DNA of 64,000 bases from Corynespora cassiicola (GCA_022059125.1 JAEUWY010000005.1:4092001-4156000); one strand, 5' to 3'; counted from the stretch's first letter, positions 23,126 to 35,184 are shown. Program-made: numbers and translations. The notes: generated from the letters alone by a model not told the origin.

Positions 23126-24197
23126 ATGCCTGTCATTGCCGGAAAGCTCAACGGAACTTGGACGCGTTTGTTCGCCTCAGAGCGGCTTCGTCGCTCGTCC
23201 CAGGTTTTGTCTGTCATCGACCAAAAGGTCTACATCTTTGGGGGGGAGATTCTTCCTCGACAGCCTGTGGATAGCCGGCTCGATGTGATTTCTGTGGGCG
23301 CGGGTATGGCTCTTCCATCTCCTTGTCCATCACGGTACTCACGCCGCCCCAGGCGCCGCAAACCACGAGACCAAGTCTCTCAACGAAGCACCAAGCCCTC
23401 GAGTCGGAAGCGCATCCGCCGTGGTCAATGGAAAGCTCGTCCTGTTCTCTGGCCGCGGGGGCACAGACATGGCCCCCATAGAAGAAAAGGGCGCGGTTTG
23501 GGCCTGGGATCCCGCCCAGTCTGCCTGGTCTCTCGTCAGGCCCGCCGACGCATCGAAGCCGTATCCACCAGCACGCAGCTACCACACCGCAACCAGCGAT
23601 GGGGAGACCTCGTACTTTATCCATGCCGGATGCCCTGAAAAAGGTCGCCTTTCAGATTTGTGGAAGTTCGACCTCTCGAATAAGACGTGGTCTCAGGCTG
23701 CTGATGCACCTGGCCCCCAGCGAGGGGGCACTTCGATAGCCTACAGCGGCGGCAAGCTGTACCGCATGAACGGCTTCGATGGACAAACCGAGGTGGGTGG
23801 CAGCATTGACGTGTACGACATCTCATCCAACACTTGGTCAAGTGAGACATTCCAGGCCGATGGGAACAGCGGCCCAGAGCCGCGTAGTGTGTGCACGCTT
23901 TTGCCTCTAAGAGTCCGCAACAAGGACAAGCTGATGACCCTGTTTGGCGAGCGAGATCCCTCTTCTCTCGGTCACGCAGGTGCCGGAAAGATGCTGGGCG
24001 ATGTGTGGCTTTATGATATCGCCGAGAAATGGTGGACCCATCTGCAACCCTCCGGTGACGACGGAACCCCCGATCCTCGAGGCTGGTTCGACGCCGATGT
24101 GCTAAAGGCCGAAGGTGGAAGCGACGGCGTCCTAGTACATGGTGGGCTGGGCGAGAACAACGAGCGACTCACCGACGTCTGGCACCTCAGCTTTTAG
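23126..24197 (+). CDS. Kelch-repeat beta-propeller protein, nitrile-specifier-like
   Basis: Exons 23126-23303 and 23353-24197; 340 aa. Kelch repeats are visible as QKVYIFGGE, GKLVLFSGRGG, ETSYFIHAG, GKLYRMNGFDG, KLMTLFGERD and GVLVHGGLGENN, each with the aromatic W or Y about 10-14 residues later (WDPAQSAW, FDLSNKTW, YDISSNTW, YDIAEKWW). Length and the segment GERDPSSLGHAGAG resemble plant nitrile/epithiospecifier proteins, whose iron ligands sit in that loop. No signal peptide is seen, so it is probably cytosolic. Function in a fungus is unknown; a generic Kelch adaptor is the alternative. Start chosen at the ATG directly before the first blade; an upstream in-frame ATG at 22982 lies in the promoter of the divergent neighbour. 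Confidence 0.82.
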
Positions 24198-24459
24198 CTG
24201 TCGCCATGGCTAAATGTGATCCCACGCATTTGGTGCTCGTCAGAAGCTGGCACTTCAGAGTTCATCAAGACGTGTCTGCGTTGAGTCTATATAAATACCA
24301 CTCGTCTAATACCCTTCACCCAATCATGCACGGTACCAATCCCCAAACGCCTAACCTATGCAATGTCTTGATACTCAATAACTCGTGGACAAGCAGACCC
24401 TCTATAGTCTATGCCATGCTCTGGGGGATAAGGATACCCCAAAATCTATCGTGAACCCA

Positions 24460-26619
24460 TTACAACTCGTCGTGACCACCCTCGTCTGTTTCGTCCTCAT
24501 CTGAATCGTGATGTGGCAGTGCATCCACAGTCTCAATGCTAACCTCGAACAACCCACTTCCTACCAAGCCATCACCATCGATATGAGCAACCTCGAGCTC
24601 GAACCAGGCATCCGTGCGCGGGATATCTTCGATGCCCAACTGTGCCATGAAGGTGGCATTTCCTCTCAGACCTATATCGAGCTCCTTGATGACCGCATTC
24701 TTGCGCACGTGTCGGATACATATGTGCAGCGACAGTCGAGTAGAAATTGGTGCAACGGCGATGATGATGTTGTCCATTTCTGTAGCATCAAAGGAAAAGC
24801 GTCTTGGTTCCGATTCTGGCGTTACGTAGTCGCTGATCGAGAGGCCTGCGGGAAGCACCGTAGCTGTATCCCTTGCGTTGTCGTACTCAGATAGCCCGCG
24901 CGATATCACATGGTCAAGGAAGCTAGACATGGAGGAACGTCCGTGGAGAAGGCTGTACGTGCCGCCACTGCGAAGGACAGCAGTTATGAAGTCTTCCTCC
25001 TTCGCTTTCTCCATGGCGATGACTTCGTTGGATAGCTCTGGGCCTAGGGGAACCGCCCCTTCCGGAGGCAATAGGCCTATATGAACTCGAATGCCCTCGT
25101 CCCCAGCTCGCCATACGTGAGCTAGTTGGTCCCCAAGGTGCAGATCCCGCGTGTTAGTCAAGGCAACAATAGAGGACTTGTTGAAAGGAAGACCAGTGGC
25201 ATTCTTGAGGAGCTCGTTCAACGCGGTGCCAATGTCGATGCCTTCGCTGACAAGCAGTAGCTCTTCGTCAGAGGGAGAATTGGTCTCGAGATTGCCCCTG
25301 GTGTCGTCTTGGCGTTGCTCGTGAAGCTCGTCACTTGAACCTATGCTCTTGGTCGAGTTTTGCTCCGTCAAGCCTTCGCCCGGCCCTTCGTCGTGTGCTT
25401 TACCCTCGATCTCTTCCAGCAACCACTGATGAACGGGAATTTGCATCTCGGCAACTCTGTTGGCTGCGTCTCGGAGAAACACGACTCGTCTTCCATAGCA
25501 GTCCTCTGTTGGCTTGTCACGTACCAACGCACATATGATGATGTTTCCACGTTCTGTGCCGTACGTCCTCCTAATCTCCTCGCGAAAATGGCGCCACTGC
25601 CGGCGTGAGTCCCGAATAGCTGCACGCACTGCCAGCTCGAAGTTGCCGGGAAAATCACCCCTGGGTGTGTTTGGACCCGGAATACTGGTCACGCCCGTGA
25701 TTTCATTGATCAAGCCATTGTCTTTGTTCAGGGTGTGATGGGTAATGCGTCCGGTGCAATCCAGCGAGCCAGGTTCCAGTGGATGGCCTGCCTTGCCCAC
25801 GGGGCCGTCGGTTAGGAGTCCACCGAAACAGCCTGTGGTCAGATCACGCGGCACTTGGTCCGTGATGTTGTTCTCGCCACGCAGGTCCAGAAACACGGGC
25901 GTGTCATTGCGCTTCAATCCAGGAGGATTCTCGGGACTAAAAGGCGCTTCGGCATCGTCAGCCCAGTTGCTGTGGGCATAAAAGTCTTGTACACCATGTA
26001 ACGCTCGACCAAATCCCTCAATGGCAGAGCATTTTGATCGAGAGAAGACATGCATTTGCAGCTCGGGAAACGAAAAAGTGCAGTCTCTTGATGATATGTC
26101 CACTTGGGGTGCAATAACTCTGCCTAAGTTGTCGACGATGTTATCCGCGGCATCAACGCCTTCTGCAAGTCTGAGCCGCAGGTGGTCCACGCATGTTTGG
26201 AGCTGTGCTGTGGCTTCTTCTCGCGTACGCGGATACGGATCCTTCAAGCCCAAGGCTGCCGTGTCCAGAAAATCGGCATTGTCGCAATGAGCCTCTGGGC
26301 CCTCCGGGACGGGATCCAACATGTCCGGGGCACCAACCGCTCCGTTTGAGCCCTGTCCGACACGGCCCTCTGGCCCCGAACGACCAGCAAGCTGATGCAA
26401 GCTCAGCTCCTCGAAGCATCGACCATCGGATATGGCGACTCCTGGCGGGCATGCGAATGCGGCTTTGGTGATTCGCTCATGTTCGCAATGTTGGCCGACG
26501 ATTGCCGGCTCATTGATGGTGCCGAACCCCACCACAGCGCATGAATGGAAAAGAGGAGAGAAAATGAAAGAAAGGCTGATGTGTACGCGCATGGCGATGA
26601 GAAGGAAGCAGGCCAACAA
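24460..26619 (-). CDS. Secreted HET-C / zinc-phospholipase-C-like protein with C-terminal vWA-like region
   Basis: Intronless, up to 719 aa; a second ATG ten codons in (MRVHISLSFIFSPLF) may be the true start. Either way a hydrophobic signal sequence ends near residue 30. His-rich motif QHCEHERITKAAFAC (~residue 43) and ALHGVQDFYAHSNWAD (~residue 205) resemble metal-binding segments of the HET-C and zinc-dependent phospholipase C/P1 nuclease fold. The C-terminal half has SSIVALTNTRDLHLGD and later beta-rich strands, possibly a von Willebrand A-type domain with a beta-sandwich. The tail is acidic (DSDEDETDEGGHDEL). It could act on phospholipids outside the cell or in the secretory pathway. HET-C relatives govern vegetative incompatibility in some species, but no allorecognition role can be claimed here. 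Confidence 0.6.
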   Translation of the reverse strand: MLACFLLIAMRVHISLSFIFSPLFHSCAVVGFGTINEPAIVGQHCEHERITKAAFACPPGVAISDGRCFEELSLHQLAGRSGPEGRVGQGSNGAVGAPDMLDPVPEGPEAHCDNADFLDTAALGLKDPYPRTREEATAQLQTCVDHLRLRLAEGVDAADNIVDNLGRVIAPQVDISSRDCTFSFPELQMHVFSRSKCSAIEGFGRALHGVQDFYAHSNWADDAEAPFSPENPPGLKRNDTPVFLDLRGENNITDQVPRDLTTGCFGGLLTDGPVGKAGHPLEPGSLDCTGRITHHTLNKDNGLINEITGVTSIPGPNTPRGDFPGNFELAVRAAIRDSRRQWRHFREEIRRTYGTERGNIIICALVRDKPTEDCYGRRVVFLRDAANRVAEMQIPVHQWLLEEIEGKAHDEGPGEGLTEQNSTKSIGSSDELHEQRQDDTRGNLETNSPSDEELLLVSEGIDIGTALNELLKNATGLPFNKSSIVALTNTRDLHLGDQLAHVWRAGDEGIRVHIGLLPPEGAVPLGPELSNEVIAMEKAKEEDFITAVLRSGGTYSLLHGRSSMSSFLDHVISRGLSEYDNARDTATVLPAGLSISDYVTPESEPRRFSFDATEMDNIIIAVAPISTRLSLHICIRHVRKNAVIKELDIGLRGNATFMAQLGIEDIPRTDAWFELEVAHIDGDGLVGSGLFEVSIETVDALPHHDSDEDETDEGGHDEL

Positions 26620-28604
26620 ATGACTGCGGCTTCAACGGAAGGTTCGGAAAGCGTCGATCTGGGAGACGCGCAGCGAACGGCGTGTGCTACTCTGATTGAT
26701 CGCAGCTTTCTAGATCCGCGTCCTGCCTGCGGACTGCACTGAGAGGGGTATCATGGTGTGTATCAGAGCGTGACAGGGCGGGACAGGGCGGTGACGCGTG
26801 ACGTCGGGAAAGAGACTTCGCTTATCACCTGCCCTGTGGCGCCAATGTGGCTGGGACCTTGCACGTGAGGCGCTGAAATCATGATGACGACAGAGCTGCT
26901 GGTCACTATCGTGGCCTGTTCACATCGCTGCCCATGCCTGGTCACTGAGTCCTGGCGTTTCTACCTTGAAGATGAGGAGGCAATTCACTGAAACTGCCAA
27001 ATGTGGTTAGCAGCTTCTTCGGCCTATCGCCAGGCCATCGGGATCGAGTCTCATTCTCTGCGCATTTCGCGCCCAATCAGCCCGGCAATGAGCATCCGCG
27101 GCAACCATTGATTGGATGGAGACAGTTACCTGGACATCCGAGTTTCGTTCCTGATATAGAATGGCGTTCGGGTTGTTCCTCGGCGTTTGCCTGGCGTCGC
27201 TATATGTACGGTGGGTTTCGTTGACCATGTCCTAACATCAAACAAAAGACTCCGGACTTCTGGAGAGAACTGCACATCCCGGAGGGGTTTTTGGCGATGG
27301 CTCAGCCAATTCTCCAAACTCTATCTCTCTAATCCATTTCCTGGACGTTAACGTTGACCCAGGCGAAGGGAAAGACAAGGCTCTTGCAATCCTTGCTTGA
27401 CTGACAATCGAAGGAATCCACGGCTTCTTGGCGGATGATACTTGGGACAATAAGAGCAGCTCTTATGAGCCGCTAATAGCATGGCATGTGGCCTTATAGT
27501 CAGCAGGTTCTGATAGAATACGAAGATCGGACAAATGAGGTCAAATTATGCTGTTCCAACGGAACGCACCTGTCTATTTGGGAACTTTTCGCGCATCATC
27601 TTTCGCGGTTCGAAAATGTGGTAGAATGCGGTGTGACAGGCTGACGGTATGCCGCTGGATGAGCTCCCATCGAGGACCCGCCTGTTGTAGCCGAGCGACG
27701 GCAGGGACCGCAGTTGCATCGGGTTTGACGGGCCGCTGGGAGCTAAGTGGCGCCAAGCTCGCGAATGTATTGAATTATCACCAAAACCCGGCATTTAGCT
27801 GAGCGGCATGGTCCATTCGCCGGGGCCGTGCGAGTAAAATACTACAAACCCCCACATAAGCCGCACGTTCTGTGAAGGCCACGCGGGCGCTAGCTTCCAT
27901 CCGAGCATCAACGCTAGTGAGCACCTTCTGGAAAGTCTGGGTAGCATATACATATGCAATGTACTATATTGATGGGTTTGATAGGGAAACCGGGTTGCTT
28001 CTACTAGATTACCATAAATATGTCGAAGTAGGGCCCATATGGCACACTCTTGAGAACTCAATTGCTATAGTTAGATTATCATCAGGGTAGCAACTATGCC
28101 CTCCATCAGGCCGTCAGCAAGCGCCTTCGTATTCCTATCCAGGAAAAGTACGGACAAGCTGACTTGGTGGCCTTTTTCACACCATCCGCTTCACACGCAT
28201 CACCATCTTGGGTGCTGTCAAATCACTCTTTTCGTTGTCGATTCTAGTGGAATCAATGGAAGCATTGAGATCGTATAGCCGTCCTCTTGGCCTCATATGC
28301 TACCTCCCATGCACTCCTATCACAGTATCTGTGCGTTTGCGAACTGCAACAACACAGTGGCTGCATGGATCGGTTCCAATTCGTCGGGCTTGAGCTCCGC
28401 GGGAGCTATAATGCTAATAGAATCCATAAAACGCATAGACTCGGCCTTCTCATCACTGGCCGGATGCTCAATGAGCTAACGAGAAAAATGTATAAGAAGA
28501 GAGTAGATTTCGTTCTTTCTGCTTCCATCACTCAACATCAAATCTCACTGAGTTCACATTTTCCATCACGAGCTTGATGTCTTTTTAATTGATAAATATT
28601 CACA
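26620..28604. other. Intergenic, 2 kb, no gene supported
   Basis: Short frames on both strands (the longest about 90 codons) lack domains, signal peptides and consistent splice sites. Composition becomes AT-richer after about 27.2 kb. A decayed gene cannot be excluded. Confidence 0.5.
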
Positions 28605-29016
28605 ATGAAGTTCTCCGCTGCTCTCATCACCTTTGCTCTCGCTCTTAGCGGCACTCAAGCCGCCCCTAGCGTCGACATCGAGCAGCGTCAAACACCCATC
28701 GCCTATGTCAGACTCTACCAAGGAGGTGGCTGCCAAGGCCCCTGGGTTGAAGATACCGTTTACATTCAGGATGGTTCTGGAGATTGCATTGTCAACAACC
28801 TTGCCGTTTCCTTCCAAAGCGTTTTAGTCGTGACCAACGAACTGACTCTTCCTTGTGAGGCTATTCTGCAGCTTAATTCAGATGTATTCTGACCATCTAC
28901 TAGTACGCCTTTACACTACAGATAACTGCACTCCCGGAAACTTCATCACCTACATTGCAGGAGAGACTGGCTGTCAGACGCAGAGCGCTTTTGGATCTGC
29001 GAGAGTGGGAAACTGA
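28605..29016 (+). CDS. Small secreted protein with four cysteines (120 aa)
   Basis: Exons 28605-28854 and 28904-29016, with GTGAGG donor and CTACTAG acceptor. A signal peptide (MKFSAALITFALALSGTQA) is followed by EQRQ, where a Kex2-like cut after Arg is possible. The mature part has GGGCQGPW, GDCIVNNLAVSF, DNCTPGNF and ETGCQTQS, so four cysteines and two likely disulfides. The unspliced frame stops at 28892 and would lose the last two cysteines. I know similar short beta-rich secreted proteins from plant- and insect-associated ascomycetes, but no function. Confidence 0.68.
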
Positions 29017-29460
29017 AAGTCGTCTTGAGAAGAAAAACAAGTGTTGGAGCCTTTTCATTCTTTTGGAACATGATACGTACATTGTCCACATACCGCTAGA
29101 TAATCTAACCAAAAAAAGATTCTTTCGGCCGAGAAGGAAAAATCATGCAATAAAAGTGCTTACATAGTAAAAATAACAAAGTTCCCATCTATGCCTCTGG
29201 CATCCGTCGGGTGATTAGATCACTCGACATCGTATATCGTGTTTTTAAGCCGGGTAGTGGCTTATGAGCTTTTGACTCGTGATACCCTTATATTTTGTAT
29301 ATTTTATACCTTGCCAGTGATATATGAGCTCTAATAGAAAGCTTCCATCTAGACAGCTGATATTATGCCCCCACCGTGTATCCTTTAAATAAATTATATC
29401 TCTAGAATTACAGTCTACTCGCGCCCAAAAGTCTAGAAACAATCTAATCTCCAATAGCAT
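29017..29460. other. Convergent intergenic, AT-rich, no gene seen
   Basis: Between the stop codons of the small secreted protein and the FAD monooxygenase. No feature is recognised. Confidence 0.6.
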
Positions 29461-32084
29461 CTATTTTCCATCCTTGAAATTATTCTCAATCTTCTCGATA
29501 TCTGCCCTCTTTCCCAATCTCTTGTGCTCTCTCCACCACCACAGTCCCACGAAGGCTGCACCAGGCCCAATCAAGACCTGTGAGCCAAGGAATGCAAGTG
29601 TCGCAAAAATCGCCTCTTTTGAAGTAACGCGCCCCTTTTGGCGTAGATCGAACACGCTGTATGCTCCATACAGAACAGTGGCGATAAAGGCGAAAAGAAA
29701 ATCATACTTTAAGAACGTAAACATCTGTGACTCGTTGGAGGCAAGGGAAATCTCGGGAGAGTTGACAGTTGGGAAAAACAATCGTGTAAAACAAAGAGAT
29801 GGGCCTCCGGTGACCAAAGCAAAGCCAACAGACAAGATGTGGTAAAAAACGGAGAACAGGAAGGTAACTGTGTATGCCTTGAACAAATGAGGTGCGTCGC
29901 GAGCGGAATATTGTTCGAAGTGAGAGGAGCTCGACGACTTTTGAGCATTAGGAGGGGAAGATTTCGGCAAGACAAAGACAATAACTCCGACAACTATCTC
30001 GAGGAATGGCCACATCGCAACCAATTCTTGGAGATACGACTTGAAGACCAGAGGGAAAAACATAAGGAAAGTAGGAGCGACATATCCAACAAAAATAGCT
30101 GGGAGGATCGCTCTGGCGGTGGACTCGGGGATATGACGGCCAACACAACTCTTGTAACTTGAGCTGCTTGTGGTCCAGACACTGAAAAGGAAGTATGCGG
30201 GAGCGATGACACCGATACCTCCAACGTGCATAGCGAGGCCGAAGAATGTAGGCCTAGTTCATGTCAGTCAAGGTTTTGGCTACTGGACAAGGTAAGGGGC
30301 TGACCAAGAAATGAGCGATCCTTTGCTACCGCGGCGATATCCTTCGATATACCAAACGAGAAGCAGAGGGGTCAGGAATGATAGTAGATATAGGAACTGT
30401 AGTGTGTGGCCAAGGTCGACCCAGCCAACCGAATCCGAAAAAGATAGTGCAACGATTGTGAGAAGAGAATCCAGGGGCTTGATCCCTGTAAAATGCGTCT
30501 TGGGCTCCGCTCCAAGAAACGTTGTTGGTAAGGTGGAGTCAGGTAATTGCATATAGACCATTGCGACATAGGTTAGGAGCGCAAAAACTGCACAAGCAGC
30601 ATAAGGCGCGAATTTTGCAATCTTGCCCTCCAAAGGTCTCGCAGGAAGTTCGTCATAGAAGGCTTCGCAGTGCGGCCTCGAAGGGAGGTCAATCATGTCC
30701 AGCCTGGCAGCTGGCATCGAACCATCGCAAAGTATGCCGAAAATAATTTCAGGATCAACGCGTGGCACGATGTATTTTGCGATGATCTCAGATTTGAGAC
30801 CGTCCATGGCTTGTAGGCTCTGATTGTTGTGCGATGCATCCATTAGAGTAAACGCCCGGTCAAGCCTCTGCTTCTCCAGGTCGCGAAAAATTGTGGAAAC
30901 CACATTTTCGGTAAGTCCAGTACCCTTCCCTTCGCCCTTTAGTACAGCGTAGAGCTTGTTGACAAGAACAGCCCCATCTTCGATGGCGCTGTTACCGCCT
31001 TGGCCACCGATGGGGTTGAACTGCGTGTTCATTAGCCCGTACTCTATCCAAAGCGACATGAGGTTAACACTTACTTTGTGTGCCGCATCGCCAATGGTAA
31101 TTATGCGTCCGTAGTGCCACTTAGAAAACACCACCTCCGGTAGGGCCTGAAGGGTTGCTGTGGTGCGCGATTCATATAGGTCGCCGAAGCAAAGCGAGTC
31201 TGAGATTGGATCTTTGGCATGTTCCGCGGCAAGGGCATCGCGCTCCGCCTCAGTGAAACGGGGGATTTTTTCATAGAGCCCCAGTGTCTTTTTCGCCAAC
31301 TTTTTGAAGAGAAACCAATAAATGCGACGTCCTGGTCCACTGGAAAGCAGATATGAATGGTGCTTTCCCTGAATGGTTTGGGAAGCGAAGTCGGGGAATC
31401 TGTCTGTCGGCTTAGATATTCCGAATATGCAACAATATTCTGTCGGAGCCTCGGTACGCTCTTTTTGGTTAAAATAGTCAGGTTGCTCTTGGTCGGCTAT
31501 TCTCCACATTTCTCGCCTGACTGTGCTATGTATTCCATCAGCACCGACAAGTATGTCACCCGAGAAATTGTTTCCATCTTGTGTCGTGACACGCACTCCA
31601 TCAGAGCTTTGATCAACTTTAGCGACGCCTTTCGACGTAAGAACCTTGGACTTGTCTTTGAGGTTGTCGTAGAGTGCTCGAAGCAGCATTTGTCTATCGA
31701 CGAAGAAAGGCTCGTATCCCGTCCTGAAAGAATTTAGCAATGTACTTACACCAGAAGTCCCAGGTTTACATACCGTCTGATAAGATGCCCAGCACAATCT
31801 GGAATGTCCGATATCACTTCGCCACGCTCGTTCTTGGTGCAGAGGAACTGTAAGCATCCTTTCCCAGCGACAAGTGCTTTCAGAGCGTCGTAGCAGCCCA
31901 ACTGATCTAGTATCCGGCAGCCATTTGGGAAAATGCCAATGCTAGCACCCAAATCTGGAGCTATCTTCGAATATTTCTCCAGCACCAAGTAGTTGATGCC
32001 TGTTTGCTCGAGCATATTTGCGAGTGCCAGTCCCGCCACGCTGCCTCCTGCAATCAGCACTGTCGCGTGTTTTTGTGGAGACAT
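29461..32084 (-). CDS. FAD-dependent monooxygenase fused to a polytopic membrane domain
   Basis: Exons 32084-31774, 31723-31075, 31020-30305, 30253-29461; 822 aa, phases consistent. Group A flavin monooxygenase motifs: VLIAGGSVAGLALANML (FAD Rossmann, residues ~9-25), DILVGADGIHSTVRREMW (DG motif) and IGDAAHKFNPIGGQGGNSAI (GD motif, formed by removing the second intron). From about residue 430 the protein becomes a membrane domain with roughly ten hydrophobic segments, for example YAACAVFALLTYVAMVYM and FLFAFIATVLYGAYSVF. Flavin monooxygenases of the PaxM/AusM type, which epoxidise prenylated polyketide or indole-terpene intermediates, carry short membrane tails. This one has a much longer extension, so a second activity or a transport/cyclase-like role is possible. 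No polyketide or terpene synthase lies beside it. An ATG nine codons upstream is an alternative start. Confidence 0.8.
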
Positions 32085-34173
32085 TTTGGAGAGGCTTATT
32101 TCGGGAACCAAATATTAGAGAATATGTGTCAAAACTCAAGTCGTGGTTGTTGTGTTGGAGACATGAGATAGGTCTGTTGCGCGACAATTTATTCGCTCAT
32201 AGTATGTGTACATGGACCATGAACCTCGCACGAGGGTCCGAAATTCGTCCTTGACACTGGTACCTTGCCCAGACTTATTCGCGTACCTTACGCAAGGTTG
32301 TGGCTCCAAACTGTGAATTGATAGCAGACTCGAGTGCAGGCAGCTATCGGCTGTCGGTATGTATTTGGCTCCGGTCCGCCGATAATGTCCTCGAAGTGGC
32401 TGCGTATCCGTTTAGTTCGGAAATCTTTTCTAATCTGATTAGAAATCTGGAAAACACGGATTCCGATCGGAACCCTCAATTTGTTTATTAAATATACCCA
32501 TTACGCCGTTTTACGACCATGGTCACAAGCTCTGTCGCAGTCGATTTTCAAAATAGGAGACGCACTCGGATTGTGTTGGCGGCGCAGCCGAGCTGCTAAA
32601 CACCATCGGATAAGCTCAATCAATCTTATACCGGTCAATGCCTTTTTTTTTTGGGGGGGGGGGGGTTTATTCAGTACCGATGTTCCAAATATCTTGTCTG
32701 TAGCGTACCCCGAAACGAAGCATGGGGAAAACCAAATCGCGTAATGGAGCAGTACTTTGAGGTTCTGCAGCTCTCCGGTCAGTGAAACTTGCCACCACGA
32801 CTCAATTTTCGACCAAGTTCTAGCGTTGAATTGAGGTATTCTACGACTGGTAGGGACTTACACCCAAGGTTTCACTTGATCCCCGTGCAGCATTGGGAAT
32901 CGCCGCCCCGGGAATAGCGTGCACATCTACGCGTCATCTGCCTTTCCAAGTCCAATCACTTCTGCATTGGACCACCCTCAAAATTCGTCCTCTCTGCTAT
33001 TATAAATGGGGCGAAGATAGGCTTTTGAGTACAACTAGTGATAGAGATGGGTCATCTAGGCATTTTCGGCCGACCTAGAAGCCCATTGACATATCTGGGC
33101 CTCGGCCAGCACATTTACAGCGTACTTGTAAAAGTTCAGCAGCCCAACCTGGGCTAAATGAAACGATGGTTTCCTTTGGCTTTTTTTCCTGTGTCAGCTT
33201 ACTAGAGGTATCATTGCGAATGACATGTCCAGGAGTATAGCGTATCTCCAGGTTATTTAGATCGCTTCCCCATTACACCAGGAAACGTTGGAGAATCTCT
33301 TAGCTGAAATACTATTGAGTTACTTAGTCTTAATATCTATAATAATGGAAGATGCCATACTGCGTTCCTATATCGCTGTTGTAAGGTCCCAATGCTTTTC
33401 TGTTGTGAACGAGTCCTCAGGCCTGAGAAAATTTACTAACAAGGTATCATCCGTAGCGTTGAAGCATCTTGAGCAGTCTCAAAGATATACAGATGCGATA
33501 GGTCACCGATTCGATCGTCAGGCTAGGCTATTCCAAACCGCCGAGCACCAGCCACCGATAAACCCATTATTATCATACTCTGATTCGGCGGGAAATGCGC
33601 TGCCTTGACCTCATTTTGGTTAGAAGTTAACTCAGGTTGGGTATATTCAGAGCCACTAAATTTCTAAACCTTCAATTTTTCAATAAAGAGCTACGATGGA
33701 CTCAAAGATATCTGCTCTGGCCGTCACAATTTCGTAAGATCTCCACAGTAGAGTAATAAATCGATATCGAGACTAAGCCTTTTTGGGTATACATTCTTAC
33801 ATGCGCCTGTGCTCTGGATTCTAGTTGACGGGATTACCTACCCGTTCAGTTTGTTTACACCCGCTATTGTTCAATTCGTTGATTAAAATTTCCTTTGAGA
33901 AGGCTTATTTGTTGTGATAGAATAGTGGTTAGAAAATCGGATGTAATCGTGCTATACTAATACTCTCTATAAGCATGAAGTTGTACGTCTTCGAGCTCCA
34001 AGCTTAAAGTTGAACTCTCCACCCGACAGACGCAGTGAATATTCCCCCCTTCCATATATAATTGTGACGTTGTTAGATCTCATGCACTATGGCTTGCCTG
34101 TGAATCTGAATACGATGTTGGAAGTGAGAGACCTGGCGATGCTTGCCAACTCCACACTGAAGCCATAGGGCCC

Positions 34174-34325
34174 ACAGTAGACTGCTATGTAATCGTGATC
34201 TTTGGGGTACGGAGCTGACCAACACTGTAGAAAGTAAATTTTTAGCCATAGTCTGTTAGATAATCATGATAATTGGGGGGGTTAGAGCTGACCAATACCG
34301 GAGAAAATAATTTTTTTAATAAGAC
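34174..34325. repeat. Two diverged tandem copies of a ~70-bp unit
   Basis: Copy one (34174-34245) and copy two (34247-34325) share blocks such as GAGCTGACCAA, TAATC-TGAT and a final A/T-rich AAATTTTT. Differences are largely C/T or G/A, plus short indels. Confidence 0.6.
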
Positions 34326-35174
34326 TCGTATTCTCGCACTATACTCTAACCTTATAATCAGACAAGCGCAGCCGACCCGGCGCGATATTGTAGAAACGCC
34401 CCGCAACAGCCACTGATCTTGCCACCATGGAGAGAAGGCGACAAGTAGGGCTGTGGAGAAAGTGCTGTTTTTGTAGGCATGGCCGAGGATCCGAGATTAA
34501 AGTTGGTTCAGGGCTCATCGGCCCGCATGCGGGGGATGACGCCACGGATGGTGAAGGCCGTAGTCTTGCACCAGTCTCTGGGCCTCGGTGAGAAAAGACG
34601 ATGCCATGTTGCTGGTGATATGCGCGCCCCAGGAATTCCAATATTGTCGCACCTCCGTTCCTCCGCTTGGTAGCTTGCCACCGATCACCGCAAATCAGTT
34701 GCATGACTTATTGTACTATGGCACTACTGGCACCCCCCGTCCTCAAATTCCAAAGTTAGCTCTCCTGCATCGGGCCCAGGGATCCAAAAACCGACTACGC
34801 CGACGGGAGATGGGCGCATTGCGGCGAATAGGAGGCATTTCATTACCCAAGTGATCCGTGCTTGATGAAACCACCCAGCACCACCCAGCAGCCGAGGCAC
34901 ACTGGACGTCTTTTTCGCTGGCAAAAGGCTCCACGCTCGATGGACAAGCGCGCTTCTAGAGCGCCAGAAGGGCCGCGGGCCGAGGCGGCTCGATTTTTGA
35001 CAACGCCGCCCCGTCCACTAAGCCCCTGTTTCATCAGGTTTAACGTGAATTAGGAAGGAAACACGCCTTGGCTCCCATCTATCTCAAGGGATTTGCATAG
35101 TTCGCCGAGTCACCCGTCTTCTGTCGGTGGTAATGCGCAAAGGCACACAATGTCCGACCTGCTCAGGCCTTCAC

Positions 35175-35184
35175 ATATATATAC
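35175..35184 (+). promoter_or_regulatory. TATA-like element of the peroxidase gene
   Basis: ATATATATAC lies 125 bp before the start codon of the secreted haem-thiolate peroxidase, followed by a pyrimidine-rich leader. Confidence 0.4.

Noticed and set aside
29461..32084. A secondary-metabolite gene cluster around the FAD monooxygenase
   Set aside because: No polyketide, terpene or nonribosomal synthase, prenyltransferase or P450 gene is present within the window.
33288..33605. Possible 106-aa gene in the AT-rich block
   Set aside because: No domain, signal peptide or splice support; the length is expected by chance in such sequence.
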